DNA of 33,466 nucleotides, taken from NCBI GenBank assembly GCA_027020785.1, contig JALUVI010000184.1, positions 1-33,466 on the forward strand, in the 5' to 3' direction. Every line of letters begins with the position of its first letter. Within the stretch, counting starts at the first letter, position 1. Of the stretch, positions 14,509 to 21,375 are shown in pieces. The notes under the pieces were generated by a model that saw only the letters and a program-made list of their open reading frames with translations, searched no databases and was not told the origin of the DNA. This DNA comes from Planctomycetota bacterium. GTDB lineage: Bacteria; Planctomycetota; UBA1135. The translations under genes and the position numbers were made by a program.

Positions 14509-17498
14509 GGCTGGGCGTCGGGGGCGAAGGGCACGTGGAGGGCGCGGGCGAGGGCCGCGGCGTCGCGCCGCAGGACCTCCTCGCCGTCGGCCAGGACGAC
14601 CAGCTCGGGACGCTCGGTCACGACCCCGACGACGGCGTGCGGCAGGGGGGCGAGACGGGAGCGCAACGCGTCGTAGTCGTCCGGGGCGACGGTGAGCAGG
14701 AAGCGGGTCGGGGTCTCGGCGAAGAGGCGCGCCGTGAGCGGAGCCTCGCCGCGGGCGAAGGCGCGTTCGGGCTCCAAGCGCACGCCGAGGCCGCGGTCGC
14801 CGCCGCGCCAGGCTCCGACCACCATCTCGGCGGCGGCGGCGGCCAGCCCGCCCTCGGCGAGGTCGTGGCAGGCCGAGACCTCGCCGGCGGCGATGGCGCC
14901 GTGGACGGCGTGGAACACCTCGGGGGCGCGGTCGAGGTCGGGCCGCGGCGGGCGCGATGCGCCGACCCCGCAGAGGTCGGCCAGGACCGATCCGCCGCCC
15001 TCGGGACCGGTCGCGCCGACCAGGACGAGCAGGTCGTCGGGGCGGCGCAGCGGGGTGGTGGCCGTGCGCGCCACGTCGGGGACGACGGACACCGCGGTGA
15101 TCAAGAGCGTCGGCGGGATGGCGCGTTCCTCGTCGCCGACGCGGTACTCGTTGTTGAGCGAGTCCTTGCCGCTGACGAAGGGGGTGCCGTAGGCGAGCGC
15201 CCCTTCCAGACAGGCCTCGGCGGCGCGCACCAGCGAGCCGAAGCGGTCGGGCTTGCGGCAGTCGCCCCAGCAGAAGTTGTCGAGCACCGCGGTGCGGTGG
15301 GGGTCGCCGCCGGCGGCGACCACGTTGCGCATCGCCTCGTCCAGCGCGCACAGCGCGCCGGCGTGGGCGTCCAGCTCGGCGATGCGCGGCGCGAGACCGA
15401 GGCCGAGCACCACCCCCTCGGGGCGGCCGGGCTCCGGTTGCAGGACCACTCCGTCGCCGGGGCCGTGGCCGAGCGCGCCCTGGTAGGGCTTGCCCACGGT
15501 GGCCGCCTGCACCTCGTGGTCGTACTGGCGCACCACCGCCTCCTTGCTGCGCACCTGGGGATGGCCGAGGACCGCGTCGAAGCGCTCCAGCGCCGCGGCG
15601 AGGTCGGGCCAGGCGGTGGCGGGGAGGTCGTGGCGGACGACGACGGCGTCGCGCTCCGGCTGCGGCACCCCGGCGTGGAGGAACTCCATCGGCAGCTCGC
15701 CGACCACCTCGCCGTGCCAGCGCAGCAGCAGGCGGCGGTCGTCGGTGAAGCGGCCGAGCACCACCGCCTCGACCTCGTGGCGGGCGCACAGTTCGCGGAA
15801 CCGTTCCCAGGCCTCGGGCGGTACGGCGGCGACCATCCGCTCCTGGGCCTCGGAGACCCAGACCTCCCATGGAGCGAGGCCGGGATACTTCAGCGGCGCC
15901 CGCTCCAGGTCCACCTCGGCGCCGGTCTCCTCGCCCATCTCGCCGACCGCCGACGAGAACCCGCCGGCCCCGCAGTCGGTGACGGCGTGGAACAGCCCGA
16001 GGTCGCGCGCCTCCAGGAGCACGTCGAGGACCTTCTTCTCGGTGATCGGATCACCGATCTGGACCGCCGCCGCGTCGGCGGTCTCGGACTCCTCGTGCAG
16101 GGCCTCCGACGAGAAGGTCGCGCCGTGGATGCCGTCGCGGCCGGTGCGGCCGCCGAAGGCGACGACCAGGTCGCCGGGGCGCGCCGCCTTCTCGACCATG
16201 GCGCGCGGGATGGTCCCCAGCGAGCCGCAGTACACCAACGGGTTGGCGACGTAGCCCGGATGACGCACCACGGTGCCGGCGACGGTCGGCACGCCCATGC
16301 GGTTGCCGTAGTCGCGCACCCCGGCGACCACCCCCTCGAGGATGCGGTTCGGATGCATCGTCCCGGGCGGCAGCGCGTCCAGCGGCAGGTCCTCCGGGCC
16401 GACGCAGAAGACGTCGAGGTTGGCGAAGGGGCGGGCTCCGAGTCCGGTGCCGAGGATGTCGCGCAGCACGCCGCCGATGCCGGTGCCGGCGCCGCCGTAG
16501 GGGTCCAGCGCGCTGGGGTGGTTGTGGGTCTCGACCTTGATCGCGACGCCGAGTTCGTCGGTCAGCGCGACCACCCCGGCGTTGTCGCGGAACACGCTCC
16601 AGCACCACTCCGGCGACAGGCGCAGGGTGGCCTCGAACACCGTCTCGCGCAGGAGGTTGCGGTACCTGCGCTCGGCGAGCACCGTTCCATCCGGGGCCAG
16701 CTCGCGCAGGCGCACCGGACCGGTCAGGGTCTTGTGCTTGCAGTGCTCGCTCCAGGTCTGGGCGAAGGTCTCGAGCTCCACGTCGGTGGGCTCGCGCCCG
16801 GCCTCGCGGTAGAAGTCGCGCAGCGCGCGCATCTCGGCGAGGTCCAGCGCCAGGCTGCGCTCGCGCGACAGCCGGAGCAGCGCTTCGTCGTCGAGGTCGC
16901 GCAGGCCGACCTCGACGCGCCCGAAGCGGCGCGGCGCCGGGACCGGGCGCAGCCGCAACGGACGGTCGCCGGTCACGACCTCCTCGATCACGGGATTGGC
17001 CAGCGCGCGCTCGGCGACCCGCAGCAGGGCCTCGGGCTCGACCTCGCCGACGAGTCGGAACGAGCGGTAGGACTCGAGCGTGCGGCCTTCGGGCAGGGCC
17101 AGGCCGAGCAGGTCGAGGGCGCGGGCGGCGGTCTGGGCCTCGGGGTCGGTGACCCCGGCGACGCGCCGCACCAACAGGGTGCGGCGGCCGGTCGCGGGGT
17201 CCTGCGCGGCGCCGGGCTCGAGCACGCGGGCGAACTCGGTGACCGGGTCGCGCAGCAGCTCCTCGACGATCCGCTCCACCGCGGCGGCGTCGAACTCGGG
17301 CGGCAGGAGGTAGCCGCGTCCGCTGCGGACCACGCCCTCGAAGCGCAGGCCGCGGTGGCGCAGGGCCTCGGCGGCGCGGTCGCCGACCGGGTCGGCGCGT
17401 TCGGGACGCAGTTCCAGCTCGACCCGCCAGGCCGGGGGGGCGGCCGCGTCCGGCCCGGCGGCGGAGGTGGGGACGGAGGAGGGGGAGGAGGACGGCAC
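14505..17498 (-). CDS. purL: Phosphoribosylformylglycinamidine synthase PurL with fused PurS-like domains
   Basis: A 997-residue FGAM synthase (FGAR + ATP + NH3 to FGAM). Residues about 24-92 and 105-178 look like two successive PurS-like modules (WRVELELRPERADPVGDRAAE; RTLLVRRVAGVTDPEAQTAARA). The catalytic part follows with TWSEHCKHKTL, VETHNHPSALDPYGGAGTG, GGRTGRDGIHGATFSS, DCGAGGFSSAVGEMGEE, TPFVSGKDSLNNEY and a C-terminal ATP-fold half. There is no glutaminase domain; purQ follows as a separate gene overlapping by four bases. This is intermediate between small PurL plus separate PurS and the about 1300-residue large PurL. The start is GTG 17498; no Shine-Dalgarno site is visible. It is transcribed divergently from accA. 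Confidence 0.96.
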   Translation of the reverse strand: MPSSSPSSVPTSAAGPDAAAPPAWRVELELRPERADPVGDRAAEALRHRGLRFEGVVRSGRGYLLPPEFDAAAVERIVEELLRDPVTEFARVLEPGAAQDPATGRRTLLVRRVAGVTDPEAQTAARALDLLGLALPEGRTLESYRSFRLVGEVEPEALLRVAERALANPVIEEVVTGDRPLRLRPVPAPRRFGRVEVGLRDLDDEALLRLSRERSLALDLAEMRALRDFYREAGREPTDVELETFAQTWSEHCKHKTLTGPVRLRELAPDGTVLAERRYRNLLRETVFEATLRLSPEWCWSVFRDNAGVVALTDELGVAIKVETHNHPSALDPYGGAGTGIGGVLRDILGTGLGARPFANLDVFCVGPEDLPLDALPPGTMHPNRILEGVVAGVRDYGNRMGVPTVAGTVVRHPGYVANPLVYCGSLGTIPRAMVEKAARPGDLVVAFGGRTGRDGIHGATFSSEALHEESETADAAAVQIGDPITEKKVLDVLLEARDLGLFHAVTDCGAGGFSSAVGEMGEETGAEVDLERAPLKYPGLAPWEVWVSEAQERMVAAVPPEAWERFRELCARHEVEAVVLGRFTDDRRLLLRWHGEVVGELPMEFLHAGVPQPERDAVVVRHDLPATAWPDLAAALERFDAVLGHPQVRSKEAVVRQYDHEVQAATVGKPYQGALGHGPGDGVVLQPEPGRPEGVVLGLGLAPRIAELDAHAGALCALDEAMRNVVAAGGDPHRTAVLDNFCWGDCRKPDRFGSLVRAAEACLEGALAYGTPFVSGKDSLNNEYRVGDEERAIPPTLLITAVSVVPDVARTATTPLRRPDDLLVLVGATGPEGGGSVLADLCGVGASRPPRPDLDRAPEVFHAVHGAIAAGEVSACHDLAEGGLAAAAAEMVVGAWRGGDRGLGVRLEPERAFARGEAPLTARLFAETPTRFLLTVAPDDYDALRSRLAPLPHAVVGVVTERPELVVLADGEEVLRRDAAALARALHVPFAPDAQP

Positions 17499-17551
17499 GC
17501 CGGGGGTGGCGGGCGGGGCCGGGAAAGGGGGTGGCGCCCGCCTCGGTTCGG

Positions 17552-17557
17552 TATCCT
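17552..17557 (+). promoter_or_regulatory. accA: Putative -10 box of accA
   Basis: TATCCT within GGTATCCTAGG lies in the 117-base divergent gap between purL and accA, 58 bases before the accA ATG. The -35 region is not recognisable. Confidence 0.4.
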
Positions 17558-17570
17558 AGGGGGAGCGCCG

Positions 17571-17596
17571 CGGAGGCTCCATCCCGGAGCCCTCCG
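17571..17596 (+). promoter_or_regulatory. accA: Leader hairpin upstream of accA
   Basis: CGGAGGCTCC (17571-17580) can pair with GGAGCCCTCCG (17586-17596) as a 6+4 bp stem with one bulged C and a five-base loop, 19 bases before the ATG. Any role in control of accA translation is speculative. Confidence 0.35.
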
Positions 17597-17615
17597 AACG
17601 TCGGCGCCGCGCTCC

Positions 17616-18770
17616 ATGGCCCGCAAACCGCCCCCGCCCGCTGCCGGACCGAACGCCCTGCCCTTCGAACGGCCGATCGAGGACGTCCGCGGGCGCCTCC
17701 GCGAGCTCGAGGAGCTGGCCGAGAAGACCAACTACGACCTCTCGGAGGAGCTCGAGTTCTACCGCCAGCGGCTCGACCGGCTGACCCGCGAGATCTACGC
17801 CGGCCTGACTCCGTGGAACCGGGTCCAGGTGGCGCGCCACCCCGGGCGGCCGTTGACCACGCACTACGTGGAGGCGCTGTTCACCGACTGGATGGAACTC
17901 CACGGCGACGGCTGCTACGGCGACGACCCGGCGATGATGACCGGCCTCGGCCGCCTCGACGGGCGCGCCGTGATGGTGGTCGGCCACCGCAAGGGCCGCG
18001 ACGTCAAGGACCGCGTCGCCTGCAACTTCGGCTCGGCCCATCCGGAGGGCTACCGCAAGGCCCTGCGCAAGATGCGGCTCGCCGAGCACCTGGGCCTGCC
18101 GGTGGTCTCGTTCGTCAACACGCCGGGAGCCTATCCCGGAGTCGGCGCCGAGGAGCGCGGCCAGGCCCGCGCCATCGCCGAGAACATCTACGCGATGTGC
18201 GGTCTGCGGGTCCCGGTCGTCGTCATGGTCATCGGCGAGGGCGGCAGCGGCGGGGCGCTGGGCATCGCCGTGGGCGACCGGGTCGGGATGCAGGAGAACG
18301 CCTGGTACTCGGTGATCTCCCCCGAGGGCTGCGCCTCCATCCTGTGGCGTTCGGCCGAGGGCAAGGAGGCCGCCGCCGAGGCGCTCAAGCTGACCGCGCC
18401 CGACCTGGCGCGGCTCGGCATCGTGGACCGGGTCGTCCCCGAGCCGGTCGGCGGGGCGCACGCCGACCCCGACGAGGCCATCCGTCTGGTCGGCCACCAG
18501 CTCACCGCCTGGCTGGACGAGCTGGCCGGAGTGCCGGTGGACCGGCTCCTGGCCGAGCGCCACCGCCGCTACCGCCACGTCGCCCAGGTCGAGGCCGACC
18601 TGCATCGTCACGCCGCCGAGCCCGGGAACGGGGCCGGCAACGGCGCCGGCGGCGGGGACGAGGCAGGCGAACGGAACCCGAACGATGCGCCGGACCCGGC
18701 GCGCCGCAGCCCCGTCGGCGGCCGCCCGTCGGGGACGGCTGCGCCCTCGGAAGGGGGAGGTGGCGCTTGA
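17616..18770 (+). CDS. accA: Acetyl-CoA carboxylase carboxyltransferase subunit alpha
   Basis: A 384-residue carboxyltransferase alpha subunit, which with AccD transfers the carboxyl group from biotin to acetyl-CoA in the first committed step of fatty-acid synthesis. Motifs: FERPIEDVRGRLRELEELAEK at the N-terminus, VARHPGRPLTTHYV, FGSAHPEGYRKALRKMRLAE, NTPGAYPGVGAEERGQA, MVIGEGGSGGALGIAVGD and SVISPEGCASILWR. Residues after about 335 form a disordered Gly/Asn/Pro-rich tail absent from the standard 315-320-residue protein. accD is not in the window. ATG 17616 (MARKPPPP) is the start; the 1411-aa track ORF extends upstream only as an antisense shadow of purL. Confidence 0.96.
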   Translation: MARKPPPPAAGPNALPFERPIEDVRGRLRELEELAEKTNYDLSEELEFYRQRLDRLTREIYAGLTPWNRVQVARHPGRPLTTHYVEALFTDWMELHGDGCYGDDPAMMTGLGRLDGRAVMVVGHRKGRDVKDRVACNFGSAHPEGYRKALRKMRLAEHLGLPVVSFVNTPGAYPGVGAEERGQARAIAENIYAMCGLRVPVVVMVIGEGGSGGALGIAVGDRVGMQENAWYSVISPEGCASILWRSAEGKEAAAEALKLTAPDLARLGIVDRVVPEPVGGAHADPDEAIRLVGHQLTAWLDELAGVPVDRLLAERHRRYRHVAQVEADLHRHAAEPGNGAGNGAGGGDEAGERNPNDAPDPARRSPVGGRPSGTAAPSEGGGGA

Positions 18771-18813
18771 GGCCACTCCGCCTGGGGCGGTCTGGGTGCG
18801 ATTTCCTTCCGTT

Positions 18814-18846
18814 TCGGCCAACGCCGGGGGGGGGCACGCGTAGACG
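18814..18846 (+). promoter_or_regulatory. Putative autoregulated ECF promoter of the sigma operon
   Basis: TCGGCCAACGCC (18814-18825), 14 bases, then GTAGACG (18840-18846), with the sigma ATG 9 bases after GTAG. The 12-mer, its gap to GTAG and its position relative to the start codon match the site upstream of the PDZ gene at 3554 almost exactly. ECF sigma genes are usually transcribed from their own promoter type, which supports the assignment. Confidence 0.62.
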
Positions 18847-18852
18847 AGGACG

Positions 18853-19536
18853 ATGAGCACGGCCCGCCGCCTCGAACTCGTCCCTTCTCCTGACGTCGGG
18901 GACGCGGAACGGCCCGCCAAGGGAGTCCAGGACTCCCCTGGCAGCCGCGAGGCGGAGGTCTGGGAAGGGCTCACCGACGAGGAGCTCTTCGTGCTCACCC
19001 GCGAGGGCGAGCGCGAGGCCTTCCGCATCCTGGTCGAGCGCTACGAGGGCCGCGCCCTCCACGTCGCCCGCGGCATCGTGGGCAGCATGGAGACCGCGCA
19101 CGAGGTCGCCCAGGAGGCCTTCCTCAAGGCCTATGCGGCGCGCGACCGTTTCGACGCCAAGCGCAGCTTCGCCACCTGGTTCTTCCGCATCCTGCGCAAC
19201 CAGGCGGTGGACCGGCTGCGGCGGCAGGCCCCGGGCACTCCGGGAGCGGCCACCGAACTGGTCGGCGACTTCGGCAGCGGCACGCCGCTGCCGGAGAGCC
19301 AGGCCTCCGCGGCGGAGCGCCGCGAACTCGTTCGCCGCGTCCTCGACGCCCTGCCCGGTCCCTTCCGCGAGGTCCTGGTGTTGCGCGAACTGGAGGGGCT
19401 GGCCTGCACCGACATCGCGCGGCGGCTCGGCACCACGCCGGGCACGGTGCGCTGGCGTCTGCACCACGCCCGCAAGCTGTTCCGGGAGCACTGGGAACGC
19501 ACCCTCGGCAAGGAAGAAGGAGGGGAGGCCCTGTGA
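18853..19536 (+). CDS. ECF-subfamily RNA polymerase sigma factor
   Basis: A 227-residue sigma-70 family ECF factor. Residues about 42-118 form region 2 (DEELFVLTREGEREAFRILVE, VAQEAFLKAYAARDRF, ATWFFRILRNQAVDRLRR). Residues about 155-215 form region 4, with its helix-turn-helix (LPGPFREVLVLRELEGLACTDIARRLGTTPGTVRWRLHHARK). The first 35 residues are a variable extension. The stop codon overlaps the ATG of the anti-sigma gene (TGATG), so the two are translationally coupled. The upstream motif suggests autoregulation and one further target (the PDZ gene at 3592). ECF group cannot be assigned without a profile search. Confidence 0.93.
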   Translation: MSTARRLELVPSPDVGDAERPAKGVQDSPGSREAEVWEGLTDEELFVLTREGEREAFRILVERYEGRALHVARGIVGSMETAHEVAQEAFLKAYAARDRFDAKRSFATWFFRILRNQAVDRLRRQAPGTPGAATELVGDFGSGTPLPESQASAAERRELVRRVLDALPGPFREVLVLRELEGLACTDIARRLGTTPGTVRWRLHHARKLFREHWERTLGKEEGGEAL

Positions 19537-20144
19537 TGCGCTGCGAAGTCGCCCGCGAACTCCTGCCGCTGCACGTCGGCGACGACCTGCCGCTGCCGCA
19601 GGCCCACCGTCTCGAGGAGCACCTCGAGGGCTGCCTGCTCTGCGCCGACGAGTACGCCGTCTTCGCCGACGCGCGCGCCGACCTGCTGTCCCTGGCCGAG
19701 GAACTGCCGCCCCGAGGTTCGCTTTGGGAGGGCATCGCCCCGGGCCTGGACGCGTCCGCCGAGGCCGGGCCGGACCCGGCGGGGGCCCCGCGTCGCCGCC
19801 GCTTCCTGGGCTGGGGCGGGCTCGCCGCCGCAGCGGCGCTCCTGCTCCTCTTCGGGCCGTGGCGTGGCCAGGGCCTGGACGACGGTGCCGCCGTCGGGCC
19901 GATCGGACCCGTCGGCCCGTCCGCGCCGCCGACGCTCCAGGCCGGCATGACTTCGCCGGTGGACGCCTCGGGCCGGCCCTTGATCATCGAGGCCAGCCCG
20001 GACGACCTCCGCGCCTTCCTCTCCGGGGGCGGCGCCTGGCAGGCCGAGGTGCCGTTGGTCCCGACCGCCGGCGAGGTCCTCCCCGTGGCCGAGCCGGTGG
20101 GCGCCAACCAGCCGCCGCCCGGCGGCCGCCGCGGGCGGTTCTAG
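19536..20144 (+). CDS. Transmembrane anti-sigma factor with zinc-binding (ZAS) domain
   Basis: A 202-residue protein. MRCEVARELLPLHVGDDLP and HRLEEHLEGCLLC form a zf-HC2-type anti-sigma domain, with Cys3 plus the HxxxCxxC motif as zinc ligands; this domain should hold the preceding sigma factor inactive in the cytoplasm. One membrane helix spans about residues 90-107 (LGWGGLAAAAALLLLFGPW). The 95-residue outer part (rich in Pro/Gly, with PLIIEASPDDLRAFL) could be the sensor or a site for regulated proteolysis. The start is ATG 19536, with GGAGG seven bases upstream, the clearest Shine-Dalgarno site in the window; the track uses an adjacent GTG (19533). The gene is directly followed by the HtrA-like gene. 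Confidence 0.88.
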   Translation: MRCEVARELLPLHVGDDLPLPQAHRLEEHLEGCLLCADEYAVFADARADLLSLAEELPPRGSLWEGIAPGLDASAEAGPDPAGAPRRRRFLGWGGLAAAAALLLLFGPWRGQGLDDGAAVGPIGPVGPSAPPTLQAGMTSPVDASGRPLIIEASPDDLRAFLSGGGAWQAEVPLVPTAGEVLPVAEPVGANQPPPGGRRGRF

Positions 20145-20163
20145 GGCCGCGACCGCTCCCGGG

Positions 20164-21360
20164 ATGCTGCTCCCCGCTTGCGCCCTCGCGTTCGCCGCGC
20201 TCGCCCAGGAGCCGGTCGTCCCCCAGGCCGACGAGCCCCAGGCCCTGGCCGCCTTCGAGGCCGAGGTCCAGCGGCTCTACCTCGACCTCGTGCCGAGCCT
20301 GGTCGAGGTCCAGGCCCGGGTCCGCGGCGGTGCGGAGGGGCCGGTCCGCATCCTGTTCACGGCCGGGCTGGTCCTCGACGACGCCGGCCTCCTGGTCTCG
20401 CCGGTGTTCGTGCCCCCGGGAGCCCGGCCCGAGGAACTCCCCAGCTTCTCGGTGGTCCGCGCCGACGGCGAACGCTTCCCCGCGCGCCTCCTCGACTACG
20501 ACGACTCGTTGCGGCTCGGTCTGCTCCGCGCCGACGGGCTGGTCGGCATGGCGCCCGAGCTGGCGCGCAGCTCCGAGCTCGAGCCCGGCGCGCTGGTGGT
20601 CGCACTCGGCAACGCCCACGGCCTCTTCGGCTCCCTCTCCGTCGGCTTCCTGGTGGACGGCTTCCGTTGGGTCGGCGGCCGCGGCCCCCTGATCCAGACC
20701 ACGGTGCCGGTCCGCCCGGGCGACGCCGGCGGTCTGCTCGCCGACCGGCGCGGTCGCGTGGTCGGCCTGCTCACACGGCCCACCGACGACGCCTCGGAGC
20801 CGGCGGCGGGGTCCGAGTACGGCGGGCCCCACCATCCCGGCCTCGAGGCGACCGCCCTGGCCGGCGAGGGCATCGGCTTCGCCGTGCCGATCGAGTTCGT
20901 CCTCGCCACCTTCTCCGAGCATTGCGGCGACGTCCGTTTCGGCCGCCGGTTCCTCGGGGTCGAGGTGCGGCATCGTCTCGAAGTGGACCAGTGGCGGGGT
21001 GAGCCGCGGCGCCGCTGGGTGCTCGCCGTCCGGCGGGTCGTGCCCGGCAGTCCGGCGCACCGCGCCGGCATCCGTCGCGGCGACGTCGTGGTCCGGGTGG
21101 ACGACCGGCCGGTCAGCAGTCTGGCCGACCTCTCCTGCGCGCTGGCCGAGTGCGGCGCGGAGTCGCGGGTGGTGGTCGACCGCGACGGCTTGCTGCTCGA
21201 GTTCACCGTGGTCTTCGACGATGCCTTCGCGACGCGGGCGCACCGACGACCGCGGGACGGCTCCATCCCCCTCGAGGAGGCCGAGGCGCTCGAGCACGAG
21301 GACTCCTGGGTCGGCCGCCCCGCCGAGGACGAGGAGGAGACGGGCGACGACGGCGGATAG
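20164..21360 (+). CDS. Catalytically inactive HtrA/DegP-like PDZ protein (pseudoprotease)
   Basis: A 398-residue exported protein. A short signal peptide (MLLPACALAFAALAQ) is followed by a trypsin-like HtrA fold. FTAGLVLDDAGLLVSPVFV aligns with the GSGFIIxxxGYILTNNHVV block but has Phe82 in place of His. LRLGLLRAD aligns with TDLALLKVD with Arg117 in place of Asp. TTVPVRPGDAGGLL aligns with TDAAINPGNSGGPL with Ala188 in place of Ser. Other HtrA landmarks remain (VVALGNAHGLFGSLSVGFL, GIGFAVPIEFVLATF). One PDZ domain follows (about 260-350: FLGVEV, VVPGSPAHRAGIRRGDVVVRVDDRPV), then an acidic tail. All three catalytic residues are lost, so binding or sensing is the likely role. Its place after sigma and anti-sigma recalls the AlgU-MucA-MucD order. 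Confidence 0.85.
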   Translation: MLLPACALAFAALAQEPVVPQADEPQALAAFEAEVQRLYLDLVPSLVEVQARVRGGAEGPVRILFTAGLVLDDAGLLVSPVFVPPGARPEELPSFSVVRADGERFPARLLDYDDSLRLGLLRADGLVGMAPELARSSELEPGALVVALGNAHGLFGSLSVGFLVDGFRWVGGRGPLIQTTVPVRPGDAGGLLADRRGRVVGLLTRPTDDASEPAAGSEYGGPHHPGLEATALAGEGIGFAVPIEFVLATFSEHCGDVRFGRRFLGVEVRHRLEVDQWRGEPRRRWVLAVRRVVPGSPAHRAGIRRGDVVVRVDDRPVSSLADLSCALAECGAESRVVVDRDGLLLEFTVVFDDAFATRAHRRPRDGSIPLEEAEALEHEDSWVGRPAEDEEETGDDGG

Positions 21361-21375
21361 GCTGCTCCGGCCTTG

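Noticed and set aside
14535-17600. The long plus-strand ORF (1411 aa) appearing to extend accA upstream
   Set aside because: The first thousand residues are the antisense of purL; only the part from ATG 17616 has AccA motifs.
18773-18795. Possible terminator hairpin after accA
   Set aside because: Only five paired bases, then two mismatches and three more pairs, without a clean T tract; too weak to list.
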